64,000 bases of DNA. Origin: Dictyobacter kobayashii. Its GTDB lineage: Bacteria; Chloroflexota; Ktedonobacteria; Ktedonobacterales; Ktedonobacteraceae. Every line of letters begins with the position of its first letter. Within the stretch, counting starts at the first letter, position 1. Positions 26,679 to 36,616 of the stretch are shown here, piece by piece. Below the pieces are notes generated by a model. It was not told the origin of the DNA. It searched no databases and worked only from the letters and a program-made list of their open reading frames with translations. Where the stretch lies: NCBI RefSeq assembly GCF_003967555.1, contig NZ_BIFS01000002.1, positions 2,604,001 through 2,668,000 of the forward strand, given 5' to 3'. The translations under genes and the position numbers were made by a program.

Positions 26679-28814
26679 TTGAAAAGATCATGGGGAGTTC
26701 TTTTCCCAGGCATTCTGCTCACAGCGTTGCTGGTGACACTCTTTATTGGAGGCGGCGAATTTGCCAATGCAGCCGCTAATAAGGGTGCTGATAACACAGC
26801 CTGTAAGCTTAATTCGCCTACTGGAGCCGCAAAGCACGTTATTTCCATTCAATTCGACAATGTACACTTTACCCGCGATAACCCCAATGTCCCTTCCGAT
26901 CTTGAACAGATGCCGAATCTGTTAAACTTTATTAAAAATAATGGTACACTGCTTTCAAACTATCATACACCTCTGATTGCCCACACAGCGGATGATATTT
27001 TGACCAGTCTGACTGGCCTGTATGGTCAGCACCATGGTGTATCAGTGGCCAATAGCTATCGCTACTTCAATCCTGATGGCACGACCAGTTCTACCCCGTC
27101 ATTCACCTACTGGACCGCGCCAGTTTCCAGTGCCGCCAATGCACCTTACAATATGATTACCGCTCCTAACACCAACACACCAGCTCCATGGGTCTCTTAT
27201 ACTCGTGCTGGCTGTAATGTGGGTTCGGTTGCTACCGCCAATACAGTACTGGAAAATATCAACACCGATATCCCTACCGTCTTTGGTGCCAACTCACCCG
27301 AGGCCGCTGAGGTCAAATCCAACAGTGGTCAGGCCTATAGTGACTTTGTTGGTATTGGCATCCATTGTGCCCAGAATGATGCCCTCTGCTCAAGTGCCAA
27401 CAATGGCAAGGCTGATGTATTGCCCAATGAGCCTGGTGGTTATACTGGTTTCCAGGGCTTGTTTGGTCATAAATATGTGGCGCCACAGATCAGCCCATCG
27501 GGTCCTTTGTTGGATCTCAATGGCCAGGTCATTCAGGACAGCAAGCAGCATATTGGTTTCCCAGGCTTTGATGGCATGAGCGCAGCCGTCTCACTTTCCT
27601 ATGTTGCCGCCATGCAAGAGCACAACGTACCAGTCACCTATGCATATATCTCCGATGCGCATGATCCTCATGGTAATGATCCACACAACGGAGCCTATGG
27701 CCCGGGTGAAGCTGGTTATGTCAAGACATTGAAATCATATGATGATGCCTTTGGCAAGTTCTTCGCACGCCTGCAAAAAGACGGCATCAATGCCAGCAAC
27801 ACCATCTTCGATTTTAGCGCCGACGAAAATGACCATTTCGCTGGTGGCCCGCCCACGCCAGCCAATTGTGATGGTGTGACCGTTCCTTGCACTTATCAAC
27901 AAGTTGGTGAAGTCAATGGTAACCTGACTGGCCTGCTGGCTACGCAGCAGAACATCACCACACCATTCACCGTGCATGCTGACTCGGCACCTACCATTTA
28001 CCTTCAAGGCAATCCCAGCCGTCAGGACCCAACCACACGTAACTTTGCGCGTGCCCTGGGGAATCTGACCGCAACCAATCCATATACCGGCCAGAATGAA
28101 AAGATTACCAACTACCTGGCTGATCCCGTTGAGATGAATTTCTTGCACATGGTGACCGCCGATCCAACCCGGACCCCGACGTTGACCATGTTTGCCAAAC
28201 CTGACTATTACCTGTACGCGGGTGCACCCAATTGTAATCAGCCCTGTATCCAGGTTGAGTCGGGTTATGCCTGGAACCATGGTGATCTCGCACCTGACAT
28301 CAATACCACCTGGCTGGGCCTGGTCGGACCTGGTGTGCGCCACCTGGGTGTCGATCACAGTGTCTGGGCTGACCAGACAGATTTGCGCCCAACTCTGATG
28401 TCGTTGCTGGGACTGAAAGACGACTACACCTCTGATGGACGGGCCCTGTTCGAAGTCTTCACCGACAAAGCCCTGCCACAACAGGTACGCAGCAACAAAG
28501 CTTTCTATATACGACTGGGACAACTGTATAAACAGATCAATGCCCCGGTTGGTCAATTGGCCCTGCTGACCGTCAACATCTCGACCCAGGCGCTGGAAAG
28601 CAACTCTGCCAATGACCAGACCTATAACACGCTGGAAAATGAGCTGAGCTCGATCACAACCCTGCGCGATACCCTGGCCCACCAGATTCATAACATTCTG
28701 GATGCCGCCACCTTTGGTAATAGCGCACATGTCCATGTGGGAGCCGCCGTTCAGCAGCAAGATCCATTCAAACAGGGTCAGCAGTTATTCAAGAAAGCGC
28801 AACAACTGCGATAG
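26679..28814 (+). CDS. Secreted phosphoesterase of the alkaline-phosphatase superfamily
   Basis: A 711-aa exported protein. The start is a TTG at 26679 with AGGAG seven bases upstream; it opens a signal peptide MKRSWGVLFPGILLTALL with a likely cleavage after ANAAA. The mature part shows an alkaline-phosphatase-like metallo-core: SIQFDNVHFTRD, YHTPLIAHTADDILTSLTGL (nucleophile Thr region), YAYISDAHDPHGNDPHNG, SADENDHFAGG, and YAWNHGDLAPDINTTWLGLV followed by GPGVRHLG, the usual metal-ligand and C-terminal motifs. A long C-terminal helical region ends in a Gln/Lys-rich tail. Probably hydrolyses phosphomonoesters or diesters outside the cell; substrate not defined. Confidence 0.85.
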   Translation: MKRSWGVLFPGILLTALLVTLFIGGGEFANAAANKGADNTACKLNSPTGAAKHVISIQFDNVHFTRDNPNVPSDLEQMPNLLNFIKNNGTLLSNYHTPLIAHTADDILTSLTGLYGQHHGVSVANSYRYFNPDGTTSSTPSFTYWTAPVSSAANAPYNMITAPNTNTPAPWVSYTRAGCNVGSVATANTVLENINTDIPTVFGANSPEAAEVKSNSGQAYSDFVGIGIHCAQNDALCSSANNGKADVLPNEPGGYTGFQGLFGHKYVAPQISPSGPLLDLNGQVIQDSKQHIGFPGFDGMSAAVSLSYVAAMQEHNVPVTYAYISDAHDPHGNDPHNGAYGPGEAGYVKTLKSYDDAFGKFFARLQKDGINASNTIFDFSADENDHFAGGPPTPANCDGVTVPCTYQQVGEVNGNLTGLLATQQNITTPFTVHADSAPTIYLQGNPSRQDPTTRNFARALGNLTATNPYTGQNEKITNYLADPVEMNFLHMVTADPTRTPTLTMFAKPDYYLYAGAPNCNQPCIQVESGYAWNHGDLAPDINTTWLGLVGPGVRHLGVDHSVWADQTDLRPTLMSLLGLKDDYTSDGRALFEVFTDKALPQQVRSNKAFYIRLGQLYKQINAPVGQLALLTVNISTQALESNSANDQTYNTLENELSSITTLRDTLAHQIHNILDAATFGNSAHVHVGAAVQQQDPFKQGQQLFKKAQQLR

Positions 28815-28865
28815 CTGGTTGTTGCCTGTCTGAGTAAAGCTCAACAATAATAATCTGTGACACGA

Positions 28866-28918
28866 AGGGCCGGGTAGCGGGTATAGTCGACGAAGACTAC
28901 GCCTGCTGCCCGGTCCTT
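28866..28918. terminator. Terminator between phosphoesterase and WYL regulator
   Basis: GAAGGGCCGGGTAGCGGG pairs imperfectly with CCTGCTGCCCGGTCCTTC across a loop of about 16 nt, between convergent genes. Confidence 0.75.
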
Positions 28919-28920
28919 CT

Positions 28921-29978
28921 CTATTCCTCTCCATCATAGCAGGTGAGCATCTGTTGCAGTTCAGCACGAAATTGGGCGCGCCATTTACGAGGCTCTAACA
29001 ATTCAGCGCCCGGACCCAGCCAGCGCAGCAAGGAGAAGACAACCTTGCTGTCCGATTCACCGAGAGTCATCAGTACTTGATCACTCTGTGTGCTGGCTTC
29101 AAAATAGGCGTGCGCGTAATACCAATCCTGTTGGAGCCGCCTGGCCTGTTCTATCGTCAGGCGAATTTTCACAGGCGCCCGCTCGCGCCATTTTTCCATG
29201 GCGGGCCGCAGCCATTGACGATTGAGCAATGAGCGCACATCGAATGCGGGATCGTTGGTAGTGGAAGGCATAAGGTTAAGTACGTTTAACTCAAGCACCC
29301 GATCCACTCGCCACAGGCGCGGCGCATGTTGATGGTTGTCAATGGGTTGTCCCACCAGGTACCAGTAATTGCGATCCCAGAACAGGCCGAGCGGCACTAT
29401 CTGTACCTCTTTGTCCTGCTCGCGATAAGGGGAAGAGTAGTGCAGCCGGATCTGGCGACCATCCAGAATGGCTTGAAAGAAAGTGCTCATGGTCGTGCTC
29501 TGTTGGGCCGCTTGCTGTGCCTGCTCTGTGGTTGTGGGGTCGATGCTGACCGCTGTTCTGGTTCAACGTGGAAAATATCGTGTGGGAATTGCTCAAAGCC
29601 CAGCAACTGCTCACCCTTCTCCAGCATAATTCGCAATCTCTCGGGCAAGGCAAGCAATAGTTTTTTCTCCGCCAGCAGCATCTCCTGCGGGAAAACAGAG
29701 CTACGCAGACTCTTATGGAGTGTCAGGCACACCAGGAGCGCGACCGCCTCTTTTTGGGTGAACATCAATGGTGGGAGGAAGTATCCCTCCAGGAGCCGAA
29801 AACCGCCTTCACGTCCACGTTCAGCATACAAGGGTACGCCCAACGAGCTCAATGTCTCCAGGTCGCGATGGATGGTGCGTCTCGAAACGGCGAAGTGGCT
29901 GGCCAGGTCGGCCACCGTAACGGTTGAATTGCTACGCAAGAAGAGCAAGATACCAAGGATGCGATCAAAGCGATTCAT
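28921..29978 (-). CDS. WYL-domain transcriptional regulator, with one frame break
   Basis: An HTH_11 plus WYL-domain regulator, 352 aa when one C is restored at 29536-29539. N-terminal DNA-binding part: LGILLFLRSNSTVTVADLA, then FAVSRRTIHRDLETLSSLGV with the following YAERGREGGFRL wing. The C-terminal half has the WYL strand IRLHYSSPYREQDKEV and GLFWDRNYWYLVGQ, then the WCX-type tail (WLGPGAELLEPRKW). The two open frames overlap by ATGA, so translational coupling is possible, but the linker (TTTEQAQQAAQQSTT) continues across the break in the second frame, which favours one protein. Divergent from an MFS gene that it may control. Confidence 0.85.
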
Positions 29979-30138
29979 AGTGATCTATATGGCTTTCTTT
30001 TTAGACACGGTCGCACACAGTTATACTGCTGAGCGGGACCTTAAAATAGCTTAAATATGACATCCTGCTGGCACATATTTCTGGTTATCATTCAAGGCAG
30101 AGACTATCATAACACAGTCAAAAAAGGATGTCATAACT

Positions 30139-31433
30139 ATGTCATTGAAGGAAGATTCCCTGGTTTCGCTCTCCCCGGCACCCCGGAAGCGTCGCTGGTA
30201 TAAACGGCGCAGCCAGCTATGGAGAATGGCGATTTCCTGAAGTTCTGGTTGGGCGAGACCGTCTCTCTTTTTGGCTCACAGGTCACATTGATCGCTTTGC
30301 CCCTGACCGCTATCCTGGTGCTGCAAGTTACACCTGAGCAGTTGGGCCTGTTACGCACATTTGAATGGTTACCCTATATACCGCTACCCCTGATTCTAGG
30401 TGTATGGGTAGATCGAAGGCGGCGCCGACCACTGATGATCCTGGCTAACCTCTTGCGAACCTGTTTGATCGGCCTGGTGCCATTGCTGGCAGTCATGCAC
30501 CTGCTCCACATCTTATCGCTCTATACAATCGCCTTCTGTGTTGGCATCTGCACCGTATTGTTTGATCTCTGCTGGCAATCGTTTGCGCCACTGCTGGTGC
30601 GGAAAGAACACCTGGTTGAAGCCAACAGTAAAGTCGCAGCCAGTGCGGCGGCGGCCGAGGTGGGTGGGCCAGGCATTGCAGGCGTCCTTATCCAGTTACT
30701 ATCGGCCCCGATTGCCTTGCTGGCCGATAGTTTATCTTATCTCGTATCTATTCTCGCGCTACTTTTGATCACCAACCAGGAGCCACTGCCCGAGAAGGAG
30801 CAACGCCAGCCCTGGTATAAAGAGATCGTCGAAGGTGTGAGCTTTGCCTTTCACAATCCCTATATCCGCACGTTATCCTGGCAGGCTGCGGCCTGGAACT
30901 TCTTTTTCGCGATTCTGGACACCATGTTCCTGCTCTACGCGGTACGCGACCTGGCCTTTAGCCCTGGTCTGCTGGGACTGATCTATGCAATCGGCTCAAT
31001 TGGAGGTTTGCTTGGATCTGCGCTGGCCGCTGTGCTAATGAAGCATTTTCATCTAGGCCGGGTGATCTGTTATACGTTTACGCTGGGAAGTGCGCCCTTC
31101 ATTTTTCTGGCCCTCTTCATTGCTCCACATCTGCTGGTTATTGCAGTATGCCTGGCAGTCTTCTTCCTGGTCCATATCGCGCTGGGTATCTATACCGTTG
31201 TCAGTATCAGCCTGCGCCAGGCGTTGACGCCTCACAATATGTTGGGGCGCGTCAGCGCCAGCCTGCGTGTGGTAACGTATGGCGCGACAGCCCTGGGAGC
31301 ATTGATAAGTGGTTTTATTGGCGTACTCGTCGGGCTACGCTTGAGCCTCTTCATCGCGGGTTGCGGTTTTATTATCGCCCTGCTCCCCATCTTTTTCTCA
31401 CCAATTATCCGTTTGCGCGCGATGCCTCAGTAA
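30139..31433 (+). CDS. MFS exporter (MFS_3/enterobactin-exporter type), with one frame break near the N-terminus
   Basis: A 12-TM major facilitator, 431 aa after restoring one A at 30225-30226. The ATG at 30139 has AAAGGATG upstream and opens MSLKEDSLVSLSPAPRKRRW; the frame then joins NGDFLKFWLGETVSLFGSQV, the usual TM1 of this group. Also visible: LILGVWVDRRRRRPLMILAN (motif A), VEANSKVAASAAAAEVGGPG, and LGRVSASLRVVTYGA. An ATG at 30219 would allow a shorter product but has no SD. Such proteins export macrolides, siderophores or lipids. Divergent from the WYL regulator, 160 bp apart. Confidence 0.85.
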
Positions 31434-31449
31434 GTATGCATGTAGTGGA

Positions 31450-31662
31450 GGCCTTTTATTAATAGACGGCAAAAAGGCAAAAGCTATTCATTGGAAAGAT
31501 GTGGTAGAGATAACAAAAGAGAAGAATGGCAATTTCACTATTTTTGCACTGGAGAAAAAAGATGGAGAACTATTCTATACTCCGAGTGGCATAATGCATA
31601 AAAGTTTGCAGAGGGCAATTGAACGAGGAATGTCTCAGTTGGCTGTACCTGCAGGTGTTTGA
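31450..31662 (+). pseudogene. Possible 5'-truncated gene remnant
   Basis: An open frame without a usable ATG reads LLIDGKKAKAIHWKDVVEI then TKEKNGNFTIFALEKKDGEL, a regular amphipathic, soluble-protein-like pattern ending in a TGA at 31662 and followed by a strong terminator. No SD is present. I do not recognise the family. It could be the tail of a gene lost by deletion, or chance; the composition is more AT-rich than the neighbours. Confidence 0.35.
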
Positions 31663-31697
31663 GGACCAATCTTTATCCAGGTAGCTAGATTTGAAGC

Positions 31698-31749
31698 AAG
31701 AAGAGGATGTCGGCCTGCTATATTTTCAGCAGGCCGGCATCCTCTTCTT
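31698..31749. terminator. Strong hairpin terminator
   Basis: 22-bp arms with one wobble pair (31698-31719 and 31728-31749), AAGAAGAGGATG...CATCCTCTTCTT, between the remnant/MFS genes and the convergent GlsB gene. Confidence 0.88.
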
Positions 31750-31789
31750 AATTGGTAGCAATAAATGTGGATGATACTATAAAAGTGCG

Positions 31790-32059
31790 TTATGGGCGAC
31801 GATAGGAGATGCTGCTCCAGACCACTACCAGCATTACTGCGGCAATGATTGTACTGATTAACGGCACACCTTCTATACTGGGTTCACCAACGATATGAAA
31901 ATGGAAAAAGCCGACGATGAGAAAAATGGCAAACAGACCTACCATGATGGCACCCAGGATACCGGCTGGCGCTCGTCGACCAGCAATGAATTCGCCCAGG
32001 ATACCGACCAGGGCAGCAATAATGATCCAGACAATCAATTGGATTGCTGTGACTTCCAT
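31790..32059 (-). CDS. GlsB/YeaQ/YmgE-family small membrane protein
   Basis: An 89-aa protein with three membrane helices and the transglycosylase-associated family pattern: IIAALVGILGEFIAGRRAPAG, the glycine-rich GILGAIMVGLFAIFLIVGF, and a last helix STIIAAVMLVVVWSSI. Family members are stress-associated inner-membrane proteins without proven enzymatic activity. GGAGGTTACA precedes the ATG. Stands alone. Confidence 0.88.
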   Translation of the reverse strand: MEVTAIQLIVWIIIAALVGILGEFIAGRRAPAGILGAIMVGLFAIFLIVGFFHFHIVGEPSIEGVPLISTIIAAVMLVVVWSSISYRRP

Positions 32060-32202
32060 GTGTAACCTCCATGTATAACATGAAATGATACCTATAAATT
32101 ATAACCACTTTACACACGGACAAAGTTTATTAGAAGACTCAGAATTAGGTATAAACAGAAAAAGAGACCTGTAAGTAAGATGTGTTCCATTTTTTTGTAG
32201 GT

Positions 32203-32601
32203 TCAGGAAGAGGTTTTTCCGGGCTGTTTTAGTTGCCTATCCAGTTCAGTGTGTAGTTCTTGCGCGCTCACATTGAGCAAGCGCACATCCTCTAGCAGCG
32301 TGGTCACGGCCTGCTCTATCCTACGCTTGCGCTCCTCGGTAGCTGCAATAGGGGGATTGGTAGCAACCATGACGCCACGGCGAGCGATGGTAACGATCCA
32401 GCCTTCACGCTCCAACTCGCTATAGGCGCGCACAATTGTATTGGGAGCCACACCCAGATCCCTGGCCAGTTGACGCACAGAAGGCAGCGCCGTACCGGGT
32501 GCTAATTGCGCCGAGGCAATCAGCGCGTGAAGCTGTAACTGAATCTGCTCATAGGGTGGTACAGAGCTTTCAGCATTTAATAGTAGCAAAGGAATATTCA
32601 C
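32203..32601 (-). CDS. GntR-family regulator, YtrA subfamily
   Basis: A 132-aa regulator with an N-terminal winged HTH (PPYEQIQLQLHALIASAQL, then PGTALPSVRQLARDLGVAPN and TIVRAYSELEREGWI) and a short helical tail typical of the YtrA group, which usually controls ABC transporters. I choose the GTG at 32601, giving MNIPLLLLNAE, because GAGGAG is nine bases upstream; the ATG at 32610 would overlap that SD. TATAAT lies just upstream (32626-32631), and an inverted repeat overlaps the expected -35 region, suggesting autoregulation. No ABC transporter is adjacent here. Confidence 0.9.
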   Translation of the reverse strand: MNIPLLLLNAESSVPPYEQIQLQLHALIASAQLAPGTALPSVRQLARDLGVAPNTIVRAYSELEREGWIVTIARRGVMVATNPPIAATEERKRRIEQAVTTLLEDVRLLNVSAQELHTELDRQLKQPGKTSS

Positions 32602-32625
32602 TGACCACATCTCCTCATTATACTT

Positions 32626-32678
32626 TTATCCCTTATGGCTCTATAAGCCATTGTATCAGCACATTGATACAATGGCTT
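32626..32678 (-). promoter_or_regulatory. gntR promoter with operator-like inverted repeat
   Basis: On the minus strand a TATAAT (32626-32631) stands directly before the SD, giving a very short leader. Upstream is a perfect 14-bp-arm inverted repeat AAGCCATTGTATCA / TGATACAATGGCTT (32645-32658, 32665-32678) covering the -35 position; its core TGTATCA-N6-TGATACA is a good candidate autoregulatory site. Confidence 0.6.
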
Positions 32679-32690
32679 TATTAAGATCAT

Positions 32691-32746
32691 ACAAGTGAAA
32701 AGCTCCTGTGTCAAGTGCATGATACAGGAGCTTTTCACTTGTATGA
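32691..32746 (-). terminator. Hairpin terminator of the zinc-ribbon gene
   Basis: ACAAGTGAAAAGCTCCTGT and its complement form a stem of about 19-20 bp around a 14-nt loop, just after the inferred stop codon at 32759. Confidence 0.75.
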
Positions 32747-32758
32747 TTTGTGTCTGGA

Positions 32759-33395
32759 TTAAGCGTGTGCGGGATGGGTGAGCTGCGCAATTGCTACAGA
32801 ATTTGCCATCACTGACATTGGCGTTGCAATTGGGGCATGTTACTGTGGATGGACTGGCCTGCGCTGCTGGTTGCTGGGCATGGAGCGGTGCACCGCAGGT
32901 ATGGCAATTACTGACTCCTTCATCGTTGACTGAGCCGCAGTTATTGCAATAGACGCCGTGCGCCGTGGTTGTACTTCCCGGGGTCGCCCCACTCTGGTTA
33001 CAATATGTATCGACGGCATCCCACACATCCTGGTAGAAACCAAAATTGCGGGCACCTCGAATGAGCGGGAAGAGGAGCAAGGGAGGCCAGAAAATGGCAC
33101 CGATCAGCGAACCGGCAATGGCCGGATCATCGAACCAGTTAGATTGTCCAATGCTCACACTGACACCACCGGGGACACGTGAAATACTTACTCCAAGAGA
33201 ACTACGGATACGCCCGCTCCAGGCGCGGGCGCGTGCAATCTGCACCAGGAGATGGTCATCCTGCCCTACTTTTTGGGCCATGGTCGTATAACGACTGCTA
33301 TAGCCCATATAATCATAATTTTGATGGAATGTGTTTACGAGGTAATCGGCCAACCCGGTTGGATCAATGTTGCCTTGATAGACGCGTTCTTCCAT
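32759..33395 (-). CDS. Zinc-ribbon protein with membrane segment, frame break near the C-terminus
   Basis: About 212 aa. The N-terminal 80 residues form a polar domain (YLVNTFHQNYDYMGYSSRY), then SLIGAIFWPPLLLFPLI is one hydrophobic segment, then two double-zinc-ribbon motifs: YCNNCGSVNDEGVSNCHTCG and CPNCNANVSDGKFCSNC. The frame as sequenced runs on through the downstream hairpin terminator to 32598 and into the gntR start; the other frame gives a short AQLTHPAHA tail and a stop at 32759 before the hairpin, as family members normally end. The indel is near 32784-32788. The start has AAGGAGA upstream. Function unknown; zinc ribbons of this type are common on membrane regulatory proteins. Confidence 0.75.
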
Positions 33396-33654
33396 TGAAA
33401 TCTCTCCTTAATTTATGCCGCATCTTATAGACCCACATACTATTATAATGATATGGCGCCCTTATTTCTACCTCCAATAAAAATACATATAAGTGCATGC
33501 AATCTATCCAGGCCAGATGGATGGTATATCTCCATATCAACCTGATTGACTGATCTGCTTATAATAGAGGCAATCGCGCTGAGGCGCTTGCTTGTTCACG
33601 AGATGCGAATTATGCAGAGAGGAGATATCACCTCAAGTGAGGTGATATGACACT

Positions 33655-36185
33655 ATGGATCTTACACCAGCTCGTTGGATATGGTTCCCCTCCGAGCGTA
33701 CATTGCCTAATACATTTGTGTTGTTTCGTCGTACATTGACTTTGCCTGAGCAGCTGCCAGTTCACGCTCAGGGATGGATTATCGCTGATAGCCGTTATCG
33801 CCTGACAGTTAATGGTCAGCGGGTGCAATGGGGACCTGTACCGGCCGATCCACGCTATCCAGAGGTTGATCCGTTGGATATCAAGGCTTATTTACAACCT
33901 GGAGAGAATGTGATCGGCGTCGAGGTGCTGTACTATGGTTATGGTGAAGGCACCTGGGTGAGTGGTAAGCCGGGGTTGCTACTGCGTTTGGATCTGACGT
34001 ATGCCGATGGACGGCAAGAGCAGCTTATTTCAGATCAACATTGGCTGAGCTTATTGGATCGGGCCCACACACCAGGGCAATATAAGCGTTGGTACCTGCG
34101 TGCGTTGCAGGAGGAGTTTGATGCCCGTTTGCAGCCCGAGCACTGGAATGTAGCGGAGTATCAGCCTGATGCCCGCTGGTTAGCCGCGCAAGTGCTCGAT
34201 GCAGCAGCCGATAAGCCGGCGGCCTGTGGTAGTTATCGGGATTACCTGACCGATGCCATGCCAGAAGCCAGATACAGCGAGTTGCGCTCGCGCCAGATTC
34301 CTTTGCTGCGTGAGCATGAGGTTCCTGCCCTGCGTTTGGCCGATGCAGGACATGTGCGCTGGCAACGTGATCCACTCGACTGGTTTGAGATGCGCACCCC
34401 CCATTCTTTCACTATCACACGCGATCCCTCGGCTGTGCAGGCACAGGACGATGCCAGCTGGGAAGGTAGCCTGCCCGCTGAGCAGCAGACAGCCATCTAT
34501 GCTACCTTTGAATGGGAAGAGCAGCTGGTAGGCTGGCCCTATTTCACCATCGATGCGCCCGCCGGTACCATCATCGAAGTTATGCACCAGGAGGCGCATG
34601 ATCCCGAGCAGACAGCGTGGATGGATAACCATTTCTATAGCTGGTCGCGCTTCATCTGTCGCGAAGGTATCAATGTATTTGAAGCTTTTGACTTTGAGTC
34701 GTTGCGCTGGCTGCAATTGCATATCCGCAACATGACGCGCCCCGTAATCATCTCGCGGGTTGGCATGCGCCGAAGGTTGTATGATTGGCCGCAGCAGCCA
34801 CATATCGTCTGTGGTGAGCCAGCTTTGCAGCGTTTGTTCAATGCCAGCATCAACACGCTGTATAACAGCGCGCAGGAAACGTGTGTAGACGGCATGGGCG
34901 TGAGCGGCAGCAGTACAGCGGTGATGGTGGCCATCAAATTTTACCCATTCGCAGCTTTCTGGGTGAGACACAGTTACCGCGACGTTTCCTCAATACCTAT
35001 TGCAGCGGCCAGACACCCGATGGCTACTTCCTGGACTCCTGGCCGGGCTATGATCGCCTGGTACGTATCGGACAACGCCAGACCCAGACCACAGGCTGGG
35101 GGCCAATACTGGATCACAGCGTTGGCTTTGTCTTTGATACCTGGCGCCACTACCTCGACACCGGGAAGCTCGAAGATGTACGCGCCCCCTATAGTCATTT
35201 TGCCTTGCTCACTGACTATCTGGATCAACTGCGCACCCGGAATGCTAATGGCCTGCTACCTGTCGATGGGCTGACGATCCCTGCCGTCTGGATTGATCAC
35301 GAGGCTTATCTACAACAGCGCCACAAGCAGTGCGCATTTAATCTCTATGCCGCCGCTATGTTCCAGCACGCCTTGGCACCCCTGGCACATGCCTTTGGTG
35401 ATCAACACATGGAGCAACGCGTCCAGCAACTTGGCGCGGATCTCCTGGCCGCCACCAGCGAGCGTTTCTGGAGTCCGGAACAGCAAATCTTCATCAATAA
35501 TTTGCCCTGGTTGGACGAAGCCATTGAACGACAAGGACCACGCCTCTGTGATCGTTCACTGGCCACCGCTATTCTCTTTGAGCAATGTCCTGCTGGCCAG
35601 ACGGCTGCCGCGCTCAAAGCATTGGTGGAATGTCCGGACGCAATGGGCCTGTCCTTTCCCGCTAATGCCGGCTGGCGCTACTGGGCGCTAGGGCGTAGTG
35701 GGCGTACAGATATTATCCTCAAGGATTTTCGCACACGCTGGGCGGATATGAGTTCCGTCAGGCTCAATAATACATTACAGGAATTCTGGCAGGTGGCCCC
35801 TGATACCACAGCCCAGTGGAGTCATTGTCCGTTGGCGCCACTCTACATTTTAGGCTCTGAAATCATGGGCGCACGACCAACGGAGCCGGGCTTCGCACGC
35901 TACGAAGTACAGCCCCAGCTAGCAGACCTGCCCGCACTACGTGCGACTATCCATACTCCCGGAGGGCCACTGACATTGGAAGCGGTGCGCCAGGGAGCCG
36001 GTCAGCATATTACCTTGCACACACCCTCTGCAGGCGAGGGAACGCTGCTAGTGCCGCAGGGTACCCGTTTTGAGTCAGCCGTACTTACAGCAGTAGGTTC
36101 AGCCAACGAGAAGAAAGGACAACTACGCCATCAACTGGAACCTGGCCAGGCATGCATCTTCTGGCAACCCGATAGCTTAAATTAA
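33655..36185 (+). CDS. GH78-type alpha-L-rhamnosidase, with one frame break
   Basis: A glycoside hydrolase of 843 aa after adding one G at 34896-34898. The N-terminal carbohydrate-binding region opens with ARWIWFPSERTLPNTFVLFR, and FTIDAPAGTIIEVMHQE marks the beta-sandwich domain. The catalytic (alpha/alpha)6 barrel begins FNASINTLYNSAQETCVDGM; the break falls exactly in the catalytic motif, where the repaired reading is DGMGRERQQYSGDGG (general-acid region of GH78), followed by YFLDSWPGYDRL and a C-terminal beta domain. There is no signal peptide, so it is probably cytoplasmic. It removes terminal L-rhamnose from oligosaccharides or glycosides. Followed by a clear terminator. Confidence 0.85.
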
Positions 36186-36211
36186 GTACGCTACCATCCA
36201 TATCATCCTAT

Positions 36212-36255
36212 GCGGTCCACCTGATTAAACTTATGCAGGTGGACCGCTAATTTTT
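36212..36255 (+). terminator. Rho-independent terminator of the rhamnosidase gene
   Basis: GCGGTCCACCTG / CAGGTGGACCGC (36212-36223, 36236-36247) with a 12-nt loop and a TAATTTTTT tail. Confidence 0.93.
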
Positions 36256-36452
36256 TACCTCACATAGCCATTTTAAATTATTAATTATTAAAGAATTATT
36301 AATAATTCTAGAAACTAATCAGTAGTTTTAACCTCATCTGAGATATGCTCTACAGAGGCCTAACATACCTGTAGCATTGCTATTGCAATACTTGATGTTT
36401 GTGAATGAGAATATCGCAATAGGAGGTACATTTCTGCGCATTTTCGCTATGA

Positions 36453-36478
36453 AATGCAATGAATTTAAATATTGCATT
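36453..36478. promoter_or_regulatory. Interrupted palindrome upstream of the polyketide synthase
   Basis: AATGCAAT-N10-ATTGCATT, perfect 8-bp arms about 140 bp before the start codon; a possible operator, with no matching second copy found. Confidence 0.35.
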
Positions 36479-36616
36479 GTTAAGGGTATGGTAATTATTT
36501 AACCATGTAGTTATAATTGGTAACAGGATGCATTGTGTTGTTTCAGGTGTAACAAATTACACAGGATATTTTTCGTTTGAAGAATTATTGTTTATGCTTT
36601 TAAGGAGACAGCGTCC

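Larger units (their letters stand above)
36186..36616. other. Long AT-rich leader region before the polyketide synthase
   Basis: 430 bp with the rhamnosidase terminator at its left end, a 26-bp interrupted palindrome (36453-36478) and an AAGGAGA Shine-Dalgarno just before 36617. No gene is seen. The length and AT-richness suggest a regulated promoter region. Confidence 0.55.

Noticed and set aside
27735..28760. Large minus-strand open frame (341 codons)
   Set aside because: It is the antisense of the phosphoesterase gene, lacks an SD and family motifs.
29487..29490. WYL regulator as two overlapping, translationally coupled genes (ATGA overlap)
   Set aside because: The linker continues in the second frame upstream of the ATG, and adding one C gives a normal 352-aa family member.
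32598..32758. C-terminal extension of the zinc-ribbon protein into the gntR start
   Set aside because: It reads through a hairpin terminator and overlaps the gntR promoter; the alternative frame stops sensibly at 32759.
34180..34971. Large minus-strand open frame opposite the rhamnosidase gene
   Set aside because: Antisense shadow of a recognised GH78 gene; no coding features of its own.
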